Shown here piece after piece: positions 9,308-18,433 of a stretch of 64,000 nucleotides of DNA; position 1 is the stretch's first letter; every line of letters starts with the position of its first letter. A model generated the notes under the pieces. The model ran no database searches, was not told where the DNA came from, and saw only the letters and a list, made by a program, of their open reading frames with translations. The stretch comes from Asaia lannensis NBRC 102526. Lineage in GTDB: Bacteria; Pseudomonadota; Alphaproteobacteria; Acetobacterales; Acetobacteraceae. The stretch spans positions 463,203 through 527,202 of the forward strand of contig NZ_JAMXQU010000002.1 of NCBI RefSeq assembly GCF_024054035.1, given 5' to 3'. The position numbers and the translations under genes are program-made.

Positions 9308-9332
9308 GCCGGGGAACCCTTCCCCGGCTTTT
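9308..9332 (+). terminator. Terminator of tyrS
   Basis: Stem GCCGGGG / CCCCGGC with a seven-base loop and trailing TTTT, 16 bp downstream of the tyrS stop codon. Confidence 0.75.
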
Positions 9333-9369
9333 ACGAGCCATACGTCAGAACCGACATCAGCTAAATCGG

Positions 9370-9819
9370 CTAGATTGTCACCACCGAGAATGTCTCGTAT
9401 GAAAGCTGGCATGCTGACCAGGCCATTTCGCGATCCCCTATGACAGTCAGGTAGCGTGAGGCATCGTCCTGTATTCCGCAAGTTGTCCCGCGACAGCGCG
9501 CGCGCAACCGCCCAGGTGCCGTTACTGCCTGCACTCGCCCCTCTTCCAGATCAAGAAAAAGCCTCTTCCCCAATACGGAGATACAGGGATAGGCAATCCT
9601 GTCGACATAAGTCAGGCTGACAGGTGTGGCGTCGCCTTCCATCCATAAGACATTCGAGCTTGTGAATTGTCTTCCCCCTGCGGAATACCCAAGCGTCCTC
9701 CCGCGATGATCGAGCATCACTGGAACACCCATAATCGGGTGGTCTTCCCCTTCCGGTTGATAAATGCCTGATGCGTGATAATCGACAAGACCACGCAGAA
9801 GAATTTGCGCTTCGCTCAC
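9370..9819 (-). CDS. Hypothetical protein, 149 residues
   Basis: I recognise no family. The product is soluble, rich in short hydrophobic strands, and has three cysteines in its C-terminal half (ARCRGTTCG and WSACQ) that could form a metal site or disulfides. The start at 9819 overlaps the stop of the gene before it by four bases (ATGA), implying coupling with the 82-residue and upstream frames as one transcript. GC content is lower than in the surrounding core genes, and the block may be acquired DNA. Function is unknown. Confidence 0.45.
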   Translation of the reverse strand: MSEAQILLRGLVDYHASGIYQPEGEDHPIMGVPVMLDHRGRTLGYSAGGRQFTSSNVLWMEGDATPVSLTYVDRIAYPCISVLGKRLFLDLEEGRVQAVTAPGRLRARCRGTTCGIQDDASRYLTVIGDREMAWSACQLSYETFSVVTI

Positions 9820-10064
9820 GTAGCCTTTTCACTCAGACGAGTGCAGACCCTGAATAAAAGTGTCTCATCGCGCAGAATATCCCGAAACTGGAAATCCTCT
9901 CTTAAGCAAGGACTGACGAGTATATCATAAACAAGTTTAGGGCGCCTGTAACAGCCGTTGGCAATCCGGTTATAGAGATTCGTCGTGTTCGCTTGGCGAA
10001 AAAGCGATGTCGCTTTCTGCAGTCGCCATGCACAGTCTTCCGCAGTATCGGGCCCGACCAGCAT
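9816..10064 (-). CDS. Hypothetical protein, 82 residues
   Basis: A short helical-looking protein (LQKATSLFRQANTTNLYNRIANG) with no recognisable domain. It begins 5 bp after the stop of the upstream hydrolase-fold fragment and overlaps the next gene by ATGA. The tight packing suggests a real operon or one gene broken into pieces. It could be the displaced C-terminal part of the same ancestral protein as 10070-10794; I cannot distinguish these. Confidence 0.4.
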   Translation of the reverse strand: MLVGPDTAEDCAWRLQKATSLFRQANTTNLYNRIANGCYRRPKLVYDILVSPCLREDFQFRDILRDETLLFRVCTRLSEKAT

Positions 10065-10069
10065 GTCGA

Positions 10070-10794
10070 TTAGCTCTTTGAGATTACGACTTCCTTTGAG
10101 ACTTCATAAACTATATGACCAGCGCTTGGAACGTTGGTTGACGCCACATCGACGTGTGGACGATCACGGGCATAATCGAGCCAGTGTTCGACTGTATAAG
10201 CATCCCCTTGGTGAGCCCGGTCAAAGAGGGCAAATATGCTTCCGTGAAGATCGTCGGGTTTTAGCCCCATACCGCGCATGGACGGTTCGCATAGCGCTGC
10301 CCATTCAGGAATAGCGTTTCCCTCCTGATCGTCTATGGTCAGTTGCAGTCCTAATGCTAAAGTCCTCTTCAAAGAAGTAATTCTTGAATACTTGATTGCA
10401 GCGTGCGCACCGGCAGAAAGACCCATAGTGATTACCTGACTATATTTTACAAAATCTGCCGCATAATACGTAGTGCGGTATGCATGTTGTGTAAATAATA
10501 CCAGTTTTTCTTGCGTGTCGTAACAACCAAACAAGTTATATCATATCTTTCAACAATATATTTTCCAAAGTAAATCGATTATGCGCTTTCTTCATGGCCA
10601 ATACCCATGAACATAACCAGGATATAATCTGTTTTTCCATCAACACAAATAAAAACAATGTCATCGCTATCAAAAATAATGCAGATGCTCATTTTTTCAT
10701 TATATTTATTGTCTTTCGATATTTTTATGAGCCAATAAAATATTTCTACAAATAAAGAAGAAGACCGCTCCTTACCCCCAGCCATGCTCCCCAT
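10070..10794 (-). pseudogene. Broken hydrolase-fold gene
   Basis: Two coding pieces appear to belong together. The upstream piece (10579-10794) is AT-rich and ends VMFMGIGHEES before TAA. Reading on in the same frame past the stop gives YFGKYIVERYDITCLVV and KKNWY. Coding then resumes in another frame (10070-10534) with the nucleophile elbow GLSAGAHAA and a late PSAGH that could hold the catalytic histidine. This order (strand plus GxGH, NWY, GxSxG, His) fits a small alpha/beta hydrolase-like protein of the kind seen near polysaccharide genes. One in-frame stop and one frameshift therefore separate the parts. If intact expression is excluded, only the 154-residue C-terminal part could be made, from TTG at 10534. 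Confidence 0.45.
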
Positions 10795-11026
10795 AAATAA
10801 CTTCTTCTGACCGTCGCCCTACTCCAAAACGACTCGAATTCTCGCGTTAGCTCCACTAATCACTTTTGCACAGGTAGCACATTTCTCGGCTTCTGAATGA
10901 GGCAGCACCGTGCCACATAACCTGCAAGTAATCCCGCGTCATTTTTGAGCCATGACACAGCACACTGTCGAAGCATATTGCGACACTTCATTCTGATCAT
11001 GAAGTTCATTCCGACAGGAGATCTGT

Positions 11027-11605
11027 ATGGTTCGCCGCTCCCCCACCCAATCACTCTGGCGGTACGCCCTGAACGATCTGTCTGGCCTCGTTTTTGCCGC
11101 GTTGTGGGCCATACGCGGCACAACAGCACTCCGATTACCGTTGCCCACATGCCTTGGGCTTATCACTGGGATCACACTCGTACTTGCATGGGGGTTCCTT
11201 GCCCGTGATCTGACATCCCGACGGCCCGAATACATCCATGACCCTGTACTTGCCAGACGCACCCGCCTTTTGCGCTTCATCCTCCTGTTTCTCAGCGGGA
11301 TGGGGCTTTCGGCAATCCATCGCCCCGATCTTATGCTCGTCACGACCGGAACAATCATCGGCGGATCCTATGTTCCATTGGGCCGATCAATGAACGAGCC
11401 GGTGCATACGTGGACCGGGATTGCCATCGTTGGTCTTTCCCTCATCGCCCTAGCCTTTTCCCCATCCATACACGGGGGTATTGCAGGCCTCGGAACGGCG
11501 CTCTCTTTGTGGGTTGGCGCAGCAATTCGGTTGGGGCGTGGCAGGATAGCTAAACTTACAATCCCCGCGACAATCGAAACATCGGCAGAGAACGTACATC
11601 GATGA
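11027..11605 (+). CDS. Multi-pass membrane protein preceding a DesK-like kinase
   Basis: A 192-residue protein with about five or six hydrophobic segments (near residues 15-35, 40-58, 82-96, 103-115, 126-145 and 148-165), separated by short basic loops. GGAG lies six bases before the ATG at 11027. It overlaps the histidine kinase gene by ATGA, and the kinase overlaps the regulator gene the same way, so the three are translationally coupled. I know no family name for it. Its position suggests an accessory sensor or a co-regulated membrane component of the two-component system. Confidence 0.75.
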   Translation: MVRRSPTQSLWRYALNDLSGLVFAALWAIRGTTALRLPLPTCLGLITGITLVLAWGFLARDLTSRRPEYIHDPVLARRTRLLRFILLFLSGMGLSAIHRPDLMLVTTGTIIGGSYVPLGRSMNEPVHTWTGIAIVGLSLIALAFSPSIHGGIAGLGTALSLWVGAAIRLGRGRIAKLTIPATIETSAENVHR

Positions 11606-12696
11606 AGCCCGCTTCGCAGATTATCAGGCGAGGATTCTTTGGTATCTATCTCCTGCTTTATCCCCTGCCCTGGCTCGCCACCGGAACAGGGCCAATTGCC
11701 ATCGTTGCGTTCTTCGCTGGCGCTACGCTCTTCATGGTGTTGCCTGCGCTTACTGCCGGCCTCAATGCACCGGTTATCTGGCGTATTGCCGGTTATGCAG
11801 CGATCGGCACTGCACTCATTCCTTTCGGTGGGTATTGGGGAGTCTTTTTCATCTCAGCCGGGGCGACATGCGGTGCCATCGAAAACAGAAGGCATGGTCT
11901 TGCTCTTCTGATTGCCTCGATGATCGTCTATCTCCTGCTGGGTATTCGTGTTCATGAGACCGTGATCGGTGAGGCGATTACGCTCATCGTTACAACAGGC
12001 AGTTTTGCCGGAACACGGATGGCGGTGGACCTTAACAGGCAGAACATTGCTCTCGCACGGGCTCAGGCAGAAATCCGTGCCCTGACTCTCCTCGCCGAAC
12101 GAGAGCGTTTCGCACGCGACCTGCATGACACGCTCGGTCATTCACTGACCCTGATCGCAATGAAATCAGATCTCGCCTTGCGTTACATCCCCCTGGGACC
12201 GAACCTGGTTGAACAGGAACTCCGCGAGATTGGCGAAAAGGCCCGGGAGGCACTTGCCGAAACACGCTTCGTCGTCTCAGCCATGCAAATCAGGACACTT
12301 ACCGAAGAATGCGCTTCGGGCACCGCCACGCTGCGGAATGCCGGTATAGAAGTCGAGATCGAAGGCGATATCGCGTCGATACCGTCACGATATGACAACC
12401 TTCTGGCTGGCTGCCTGCGTGAGTCCATAACCAATATCCTACGTCATACCAAAGCAATCCGCTGCGCAGTGAGCTTTGCACGCAGTCTGGAGGGCAAGTA
12501 CCGCATCACGATCGAGGATTTCAACGTCAGTCATGTCGGCCCCGCCCATCAGAACATTGATATTTCGTTATCATTCCGGGAAGGAAATGGTATAAGCGGC
12601 ATGCGTGCACGGCTTGCCGAGGCGGGAGGGTCTCTGAACCTTCTTCATCGGCAGGACGGGACGACACTCGTCATCACGCTCGGAGATGCCTCATGA
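11602..12696 (+). CDS. DesK-like sensor histidine kinase
   Basis: A 364-residue kinase with four to six N-terminal transmembrane segments (about residues 10-140). A HisKA_3 dimerisation domain follows, with phospho-accepting H175 in ERERFARDLHDTLGHSL, then a C-terminal HATPase domain (about 260-362) whose N-box is around RESITNILRHT. The sequence around the histidine closely fits DesK of the Bacillus membrane-fluidity thermosensor and its actinobacterial relatives. The signal here is unknown, since no desaturase gene is adjacent. Membrane properties, temperature or a lipid are reasonable inferences. It overlaps both flanking genes by four bases. Confidence 0.85.
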   Translation: MKPASQIIRRGFFGIYLLLYPLPWLATGTGPIAIVAFFAGATLFMVLPALTAGLNAPVIWRIAGYAAIGTALIPFGGYWGVFFISAGATCGAIENRRHGLALLIASMIVYLLLGIRVHETVIGEAITLIVTTGSFAGTRMAVDLNRQNIALARAQAEIRALTLLAERERFARDLHDTLGHSLTLIAMKSDLALRYIPLGPNLVEQELREIGEKAREALAETRFVVSAMQIRTLTEECASGTATLRNAGIEVEIEGDIASIPSRYDNLLAGCLRESITNILRHTKAIRCAVSFARSLEGKYRITIEDFNVSHVGPAHQNIDISLSFREGNGISGMRARLAEAGGSLNLLHRQDGTTLVITLGDAS

Positions 12697-13307
12697 GGCA
12701 AAAACTGCGCCTCGTTCTGGCTGAAGATCAAGTCATGCTTCTCGATGCACTGGCTGCGCTGCTCGCCATGGAGCCGGATATCGAAATCGTTGGCAAGGCG
12801 CGTCATGGCAGGGAGGCTCTCGACCTCGTCAGGTCCGCGCGTCCGGATATTCTCCTCACCGATATCGAAATGCCGGAAATGAGCGGCATAGAGATTGCCG
12901 AGACCCTTCAGGCGGAAAAAGCCAGAACGGTAGTGGCGATTATCACGACCTTCGCACGCGCCGGGTATATGAAGCGGGCACTTAATGCAGGCGTCAGGGG
13001 TTATCTCCTCAAGGATGCGCCTGTGAGCGCGCTTGCCGATGCCTTACGCAATGTCGGACGCGGCGGGAGGGCCATCGATCCAACACTTGCACAACAGGTA
13101 TGGGATGCGACGCTCGATCCGCTGAATTCCCGTGATCGGGCCATACTACGCATGGTTGAGTCCGGCCGCTCGACCGAACAGATTGCGACCCTGTTCGAGC
13201 TTTCGCCCGGGTCGCTTCGCAACTGCTTCTCAGACATCATCCAGAAAATAGGAGCCCGCAACCGGGTCGAAGCCAGCCGGATTGCACGCCGGAACGGCTG
13301 GCTCTGA
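12693..13307 (+). CDS. DesR-like NarL-family response regulator
   Basis: A 204-residue two-domain regulator. The receiver has acidic pocket E11/D12, phospho-acceptor D57 (LLTDIEMPEMSG), the switch Thr near 86 and K107 (YLLKDAP). The C-terminal LuxR-type helix-turn-helix runs over about 140-200 and ends ARNRVEASRIARRNGWL, the signature ending of DesR-type regulators. The HTH contains GSLRN where most NarL proteins have GTVKN or GTVRN. It is the cognate partner of the overlapping kinase. Targets are unknown; the operon itself is a natural candidate. It ends 5 bp before the convergent glycosyltransferase gene. Confidence 0.87.
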   Translation: MRQKLRLVLAEDQVMLLDALAALLAMEPDIEIVGKARHGREALDLVRSARPDILLTDIEMPEMSGIEIAETLQAEKARTVVAIITTFARAGYMKRALNAGVRGYLLKDAPVSALADALRNVGRGGRAIDPTLAQQVWDATLDPLNSRDRAILRMVESGRSTEQIATLFELSPGSLRNCFSDIIQKIGARNRVEASRIARRNGWL

Positions 13308-13312
13308 ACGCG

Positions 13313-14509
13313 TCAGACGTCTTGACTGCAAGACGGTCGCGTCAGGATCGATACGACATTGCGCAACACATGGGTCTGATCGTAAAGCGCGCAGCCGCGC
13401 TCACGTCCTGCCTTTCCCATAGCCTCACGTAGCGCAGGATTACGCACAAGCTGCGCAAGGGCTTCCGCAAGCGGGGCCGCAAGACCGGGAGGCACAAGAA
13501 ACCCGGTCACGCCATCTACCACCTGCTCATTGGGTCCCCTGATATCGGTCGCGACAACGGGCAGTCCCGAAAGCATTGCCTCGATGACAGACATCGGCAG
13601 GCCTTCAAAATGACTGGGTAGCGTGAATATATCGGCAGCGGTCAGAAGATCCGCCGTATCGTTGCGATAGCCGAGACATTTCAGCCGATCACCCAGAACG
13701 GCGCGGGCATGTGCGAATTCCTCTTCCATGGCATCGCCATGGTCTGAAGCAAGACGTTCGCCCACGATCAGAAGCACGGCCCCGGGAACGTACTCCAAGG
13801 CACGCAGCAGCTCCGGATAGCCCTTGTGACGTACCAGGCGGGACACAGCCATGATGACAATAGCTGAGTCGTCGAGGCCGAGTGCGCCGCGTATGCGTGC
13901 GCGCCTGTCCGCATCCGGGCGATATAAAACCGGGTCGCGCCCGTTTGCTACGGGGTGTGGCCAGGGATGAATACGCAAGCGCCGGGCATCGCGGGCTTCA
14001 GCCTGCGATACCGTCATGTAGCGGTCGGTCACCTGCCCCGCGATCCATTCGAGTACGAAAGAAAGCAGACGACGTCTGGCCGAACCCGGCTGATTGAACA
14101 GGTAACCGTGGCACGTATAGGCGATGCACGGCACGTCACACCACCATGCAGCGATGCGTGCAAGAAAACCGCTGATTGGCATATGGCCATGCACGATATC
14201 GGGGCGAACCGCACGTATCAGTCGTATCAGCGCCCTGAAAGCCCTGACCTGCGCTACGGGAGAGAAAGAGCGTGCCATCGGCAACGGGTGGACCGTGAAG
14301 CCATCGTCCCTGACGACAGAGAGATGCGCTCCCTCTGCACATCCGCCCTCAACATGATGCCCTGCATCGCGAAGCGCCTGCATAAGAGGATGGAGGAACT
14401 GCCGCATGGCAAAATCGACATTGGTGATCTCAAGAATGCGCAGGGCGTGTCCACCCTCCTGCGGTGCGCTATCGATCCTGCGCCGCCCGAACCGTCGCGA
14501 GATCCTCAT
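13313..14509 (-). CDS. Glycosyltransferase family 4 protein
   Basis: GT-B fold retaining glycosyltransferase, 398 residues from ATG 14509. That start forms an ATGA overlap with the heparinase-like gene; an upstream start at 14533 would overlap by 28 bp and is less likely. The N-terminal domain begins LRILEITNVDFAMRQFL. The donor-binding half carries SRLVRHKGYPELLRAL and the acidic EX7E motif region HFEGLPMSVIEAMLSGLPVVAT. It probably adds a sugar to a surface or lipid-linked glycan in the cytoplasm. Donor and acceptor are not predictable from sequence. Confidence 0.88.
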   Translation of the reverse strand: MRISRRFGRRRIDSAPQEGGHALRILEITNVDFAMRQFLHPLMQALRDAGHHVEGGCAEGAHLSVVRDDGFTVHPLPMARSFSPVAQVRAFRALIRLIRAVRPDIVHGHMPISGFLARIAAWWCDVPCIAYTCHGYLFNQPGSARRRLLSFVLEWIAGQVTDRYMTVSQAEARDARRLRIHPWPHPVANGRDPVLYRPDADRRARIRGALGLDDSAIVIMAVSRLVRHKGYPELLRALEYVPGAVLLIVGERLASDHGDAMEEEFAHARAVLGDRLKCLGYRNDTADLLTAADIFTLPSHFEGLPMSVIEAMLSGLPVVATDIRGPNEQVVDGVTGFLVPPGLAAPLAEALAQLVRNPALREAMGKAGRERGCALYDQTHVLRNVVSILTRPSCSQDV

Positions 14510-16365
14510 TCCGGAACACGCTCCATAACCCACTGAATAACCTGTCTGGGTGAGGAAAGCGCAGCACTATTCTCACGGTTGGGCGCGCTCATACTGGCTG
14601 TTCCGGTCGGGGGGCGTGCGTCAGCAACCTCGGAAGCCGTGTCCTGCGCGCGCCCGTCCCGGGTATCCTCTCTCCCCTCAGATACCTGCGCGACCAGCCC
14701 CTCGCCCCCTGCCGCAGACGCAGCATCCGAAGACGGGGCATTCGGTCTGAATCGTTCGGCCTCATCGCTGGAAGCGGCGCGCGTGCTTTCCTCCTGCACC
14801 TCGACCGGCTCTGTCACGGCGGCAGTTGGTCTGACGACAATCTGAAGACTGGCGACCGGCCTTTCACCGCCTGCATAGACACTTTTCTCAAGCGACAGGG
14901 CACCCCCTTCCTGACGGAAACGCCAGATCATGCCGCCCGCATACATAAGGACTTCATCGGCATCGGGGGCGAGTTCGGCCTTGACCGTAGGGTGAAGATG
15001 AAAACGCAATGCGAAATCGACCCTGCGCTCTCCGTCCACACAATCCTCACCACGGAGGTCTTCTCCCGTCGGACCGAGATACAGGCGTCTGCGCCATGTG
15101 GCGCCGAAGCCGGGATACCAGCCATCGTGCTGACCATCGAGCCAGTGCGCGCCATCCTGACTTTGATGGGTCAGGGTCACATGGGCCGGCCGACGAACGA
15201 TATCGCCGGAGGGACTGATATCGCAGCAGGATGTCTGGTCGATCACGAGGGAAGAATGCGCTGCTGTCTCACGCAGGGCGCGCTTCCAGGCACCGGTCGC
15301 TGCTGCCCCGCAATTGACGAACAGACGCTGCCGCCCATGGGAGAATTCGAGAGACAGAGGTGCCGCATGGGCATTGCGATCGTAGCCGGACGGGGGAACC
15401 TGCCCCCCATCGACGAAAAGAAGCGCCTTGCCGGCCCCGATACGCCAGAAACCGCCATCGGGCATGGACGACGCGAGCAGTCTCTGTCGGGCACCGTATT
15501 GTATGATACGATCGATGTGCCGGTGATCCTGCTCCTTGCTGCCATTGAACAAAGCAAGCCCGCCATCGCCATGACGCAATGCACGCAGGATCGGACACAG
15601 ACGAGCAAGCGCGCCCTGCACTTTTTCCGAAGGCGGAAGCTGCGCCATACGCATGAAGACGCTGATCTCCGCCATTTCCCGCGTTGCTTCGAGCTGCGCC
15701 AGCGGGCTGCGTTCACGCAGCGTTCCGTCAGGCAGAATCTGACGGTCGAGTTCCTGATCGAGAAAACGGTGGAAGCGCTGCAAAAACCCGGTCTGCGAAG
15801 GAATGGCCACCGCAACTGCCAGCAAACCCTTGAGCGCGGTCAGGTTTCTCCATCCGGCTTCGGCAAGGGGCAGCATGATCGAGACCAGACGACCCTCGAC
15901 GAGCAAACGGTCCATTACTCTTTGTCTGAACGCCTCATTGGCAGAGGCCGCGAAAAAATCGAAATGCCCAAGCCAGGATGCCAGGCGGGCACCTGCCACA
16001 TGGGCATTCAGAACAAGCGGATCGATGGGAGGCTGATCGAGCCAGCTGCTGACGATCGATCGGGCGTAGAGCCTTGCCTCGTCGCTACCGAGCGCACGCA
16101 GATCGCGCAGCCAGGTAAAACCCTGCACCCAGTCGCGTTGCGCAGGCGCCAGATCGGTATATTCCCAGTCATCGGCTCGCAGCGTGATTTTCCGCCCTTC
16201 GAACCGGGCCGCCCCGCTGACCAGCAGAGCCCCATGATCGGGATCACCCGGCCAGATATCCCGTATGGCATGCACAGGAAGGTCGGGGGCACGCGCTATG
16301 CCCGGCACGCTCGGTGGAAGCCTGGCAAATGAAAGGCGAGCCTCACGCGCCCAGCGTCCGAACAT
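14506..16365 (-). CDS. Heparinase II/III family protein with a low-complexity tail
   Basis: The 619-residue protein has the alpha-helical toroid domain (about residues 60-300, with WLRDLRALGSDEAR and NAHVAGARLASWLGHFDFF). The heparinase II/III C-terminal beta-sandwich domain follows (about 310-520, with GYDRNAHAAPLSLEFSHG and NCGAA). Such lyases cleave uronic-acid polysaccharides, but alphaproteobacterial members beside rsmB and rpe have no defined substrate, and there is no obvious signal peptide here. The last 100 residues are Ala/Ser/Glu-rich and disordered-looking, which is unusual for the family. It lies 27 bp after rpe and overlaps the glycosyltransferase gene. Confidence 0.85.
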   Translation of the reverse strand: MFGRWAREARLSFARLPPSVPGIARAPDLPVHAIRDIWPGDPDHGALLVSGAARFEGRKITLRADDWEYTDLAPAQRDWVQGFTWLRDLRALGSDEARLYARSIVSSWLDQPPIDPLVLNAHVAGARLASWLGHFDFFAASANEAFRQRVMDRLLVEGRLVSIMLPLAEAGWRNLTALKGLLAVAVAIPSQTGFLQRFHRFLDQELDRQILPDGTLRERSPLAQLEATREMAEISVFMRMAQLPPSEKVQGALARLCPILRALRHGDGGLALFNGSKEQDHRHIDRIIQYGARQRLLASSMPDGGFWRIGAGKALLFVDGGQVPPSGYDRNAHAAPLSLEFSHGRQRLFVNCGAAATGAWKRALRETAAHSSLVIDQTSCCDISPSGDIVRRPAHVTLTHQSQDGAHWLDGQHDGWYPGFGATWRRRLYLGPTGEDLRGEDCVDGERRVDFALRFHLHPTVKAELAPDADEVLMYAGGMIWRFRQEGGALSLEKSVYAGGERPVASLQIVVRPTAAVTEPVEVQEESTRAASSDEAERFRPNAPSSDAASAAGGEGLVAQVSEGREDTRDGRAQDTASEVADARPPTGTASMSAPNRENSAALSSPRQVIQWVMERVPE

Positions 16366-16392
16366 GCCGGTATGGTCCTTTTATTCAGGTGG

Positions 16393-17067
16393 TCAAGACA
16401 GGCTCCCTGCCTGTCTCAAAGATGTGATCGCCGCAGCATAGTCTTCCTGGCCGTAGATGGAAGTCCCTGCAACCATCATATCCGCACCGGCACCGGTTGC
16501 GAGGCGTGCTGTGGACAGATCGATACCGCCATCGACGCCTATCCGGATGTCGCGTCCGGTCGAATCGGCCATCTCGCGCAGCCTGCGTATTTTCGAGACC
16601 TGGCTATCGATGAATTTCTGCCCCCCAAAACCCGGGTTGACCGTCATCACGAGAATGATGTCGACAAGATCGAGCACATATTCGAGCGCCTCGGGCGGCG
16701 TGCCCGGACAGATCGCGATACCCGGTTTCTTACCCAGCGCCCGGATATGCTGCAGGGTACGATGGACATGCGGATTGTTCTCAACATGCACGTGAATATG
16801 GTCGGCCCCGGCCTTGGCAAAAGCCTCGATGAACGCGTCGGCGGGGTCGATCATGAGATGGACGTCGAAAGGTTTGTCCGTACGGTTGCGCAGCGCCGCA
16901 ATCATACCGGGACCGAAAGTCATGTTCGGCACGAAATGCCCATCCATGACATCCAGATGCAGCCAGTCGGCGCCATCGCGCACCACGGCATCCACTTCCT
17001 CGCCCATACGCGCAAAATCGGCGCTGAGAATGCTCGGTGCGATAAGTGGGGTCTTTAACTGGGGCAT
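16393..17067 (-). CDS. rpe: Ribulose-phosphate 3-epimerase
   Basis: Interconverts ribulose-5-phosphate and xylulose-5-phosphate in the pentose phosphate pathway, the main sugar route in acetic acid bacteria. The 224-residue TIM barrel has APSILSADF, the metal and acid residues of [29 protein letters not shown] and the VDGGI catalytic aspartate. It ends with the phosphate-binding [12 protein letters not shown]. The frame continues upstream of the gene, but ATG 17067 is preceded by GGGAG and gives the canonical start. It lies 31 bp after rsmB, probably on the same transcript. Confidence 0.96.
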   Translation of the reverse strand: MPQLKTPLIAPSILSADFARMGEEVDAVVRDGADWLHLDVMDGHFVPNMTFGPGMIAALRNRTDKPFDVHLMIDPADAFIEAFAKAGADHIHVHVENNPHVHRTLQHIRALGKKPGIAICPGTPPEALEYVLDLVDIILVMTVNPGFGGQKFIDSQVSKIRRLREMADSTGRDIRIGVDGGIDLSTARLATGAGADMMVAGTSIYGQEDYAAAITSLRQAGSLS

Positions 17068-17098
17068 AGGCTCTCCCTTCTTTACGATCCAATCGGTA

Positions 17099-18361
17099 TC
17101 AGATGCTTTTGCGCAGCCTTGCCGCAAAAAATCCATCCATTCCACCGCGTTCGGCCCACATGCCGGGATGGGTGCGGAATGTACCCTGTTTCGTGAGCGC
17201 CTCAGGCATTTGTGCCAGTTCTTCCGCGGTGAAAGGCTCGAGAACCCATCCACGCTTGAGAGCTGCCGCCACGCGCTGGGGGCCTTCCTCGTCCTGAAGC
17301 GAACACACAGCATAGAGCAACACGCCGCCCGGCTTGAGCATGGCTCCTGCCGCATCGATCAGACGATCCTGATCCTTGGCCAGCGCCAGCACATCGCGAG
17401 GACGCTTGACCCACAGAACATCGGGGTGGCGACGAAGCGTGCCTGTTGCAGAACATGGCGCATCGAGCAGAACCGCATCGACCTTTTCTTCCGGCTGCCA
17501 GACGAGGGCATCGGCTACAACGAGTTTGGCATCGAGACCGAGACGATCGAGATTCTGGCGCAAACGCCTGGCACGCGTCTCTTCACGCTCGACCGCCGTC
17601 ACTTCGGCACCTGCAACGGCAAGCTGGGCCGTCTTGCCGCCCGGAGCGGCACAGAGATCGATCACGGTTTCTCCGGGCTTTATGCCCAGCAAACGGGCGG
17701 GCATGGTCGCAGCAACATCCTGCACCCAGAACGCGCCCTCTTCGAAGCCCTCAAGCTCGGTCACACGTGTGCCCGGCGGAAAGCGGAGATTTCCAGTGGG
17801 CAGGATCTCGCCTCCCTCGGGGGCGGTCGCGCCAGGGCGCAGCGTCAGGTCGATCGGGGCTTCACGATGCAGCCCGGCCGCAATATCGCGTGCCCGGTTG
17901 CCCCATGCCGTCCAGAGCCAGGCTGGAACGTCCAGACGATCCTCGTCGAGTCCCTCGGCAAGCTCATCCCCGTCGCGGGCGACACGGCGCAGCACGGCGT
18001 TGGCCAGCCCGGCGAAGGGCGCAAGGCCACGACGGCGCAAAAGCGAGACGATCGTGCCAACAGCCGCATGAGGCGGCGTTTCGAGATGACGCAGCTGGGC
18101 CACCCCCATGAGCAGCGCACAGCGTACCGGTGCCGGTGGCTCACGCCTCAGCAGAGGTTGAAGCAGCTCTGTCATGCTGCCCATGTGACGCAGCACGGTC
18201 GCGGCAAGGCGATGACCGCTGGCGCGGTCGCGTGGATCGGTCAGGTTGCTGCGATCGAGCGTCGTCTCGAGCATACGTCGATGCTCGACGACACCGCAGA
18301 GAATATCGAAAGCCAGATCGCGGGTCGGATCGGCGGGAATCTGTGAAGGTGCTTTGGACAT
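17099..18361 (-). CDS. rsmB: RsmB-family rRNA/tRNA (cytosine-5) methyltransferase
   Basis: A 420-residue protein with an N-terminal NusB-like RNA-binding domain (about residues 10-140) and a C-terminal SAM-dependent domain. The latter has [14 protein letters not shown] for SAM binding, the PCSATG motif with one catalytic cysteine ([17 protein letters not shown]) and [11 protein letters not shown] with the second. This pair defines the Nol1/Nop2/Sun m5C methyltransferases. By architecture it corresponds to RsmB, which modifies C967 of 16S rRNA. It is the first gene of the rsmB-rpe-heparinase-glycosyltransferase group. Confidence 0.92.
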   Translation of the reverse strand: MSKAPSQIPADPTRDLAFDILCGVVEHRRMLETTLDRSNLTDPRDRASGHRLAATVLRHMGSMTELLQPLLRREPPAPVRCALLMGVAQLRHLETPPHAAVGTIVSLLRRRGLAPFAGLANAVLRRVARDGDELAEGLDEDRLDVPAWLWTAWGNRARDIAAGLHREAPIDLTLRPGATAPEGGEILPTGNLRFPPGTRVTELEGFEEGAFWVQDVAATMPARLLGIKPGETVIDLCAAPGGKTAQLAVAGAEVTAVEREETRARRLRQNLDRLGLDAKLVVADALVWQPEEKVDAVLLDAPCSATGTLRRHPDVLWVKRPRDVLALAKDQDRLIDAAGAMLKPGGVLLYAVCSLQDEEGPQRVAAALKRGWVLEPFTAEELAQMPEALTKQGTFRTHPGMWAERGGMDGFFAARLRKSI

Positions 18362-18433
18362 TGCCTTGCCAATGGCATTTCGCGAAGCGCCGCGCTACCC
18401 CTTCTCGCAACCGAACAGCAACAACTTGCGGAT

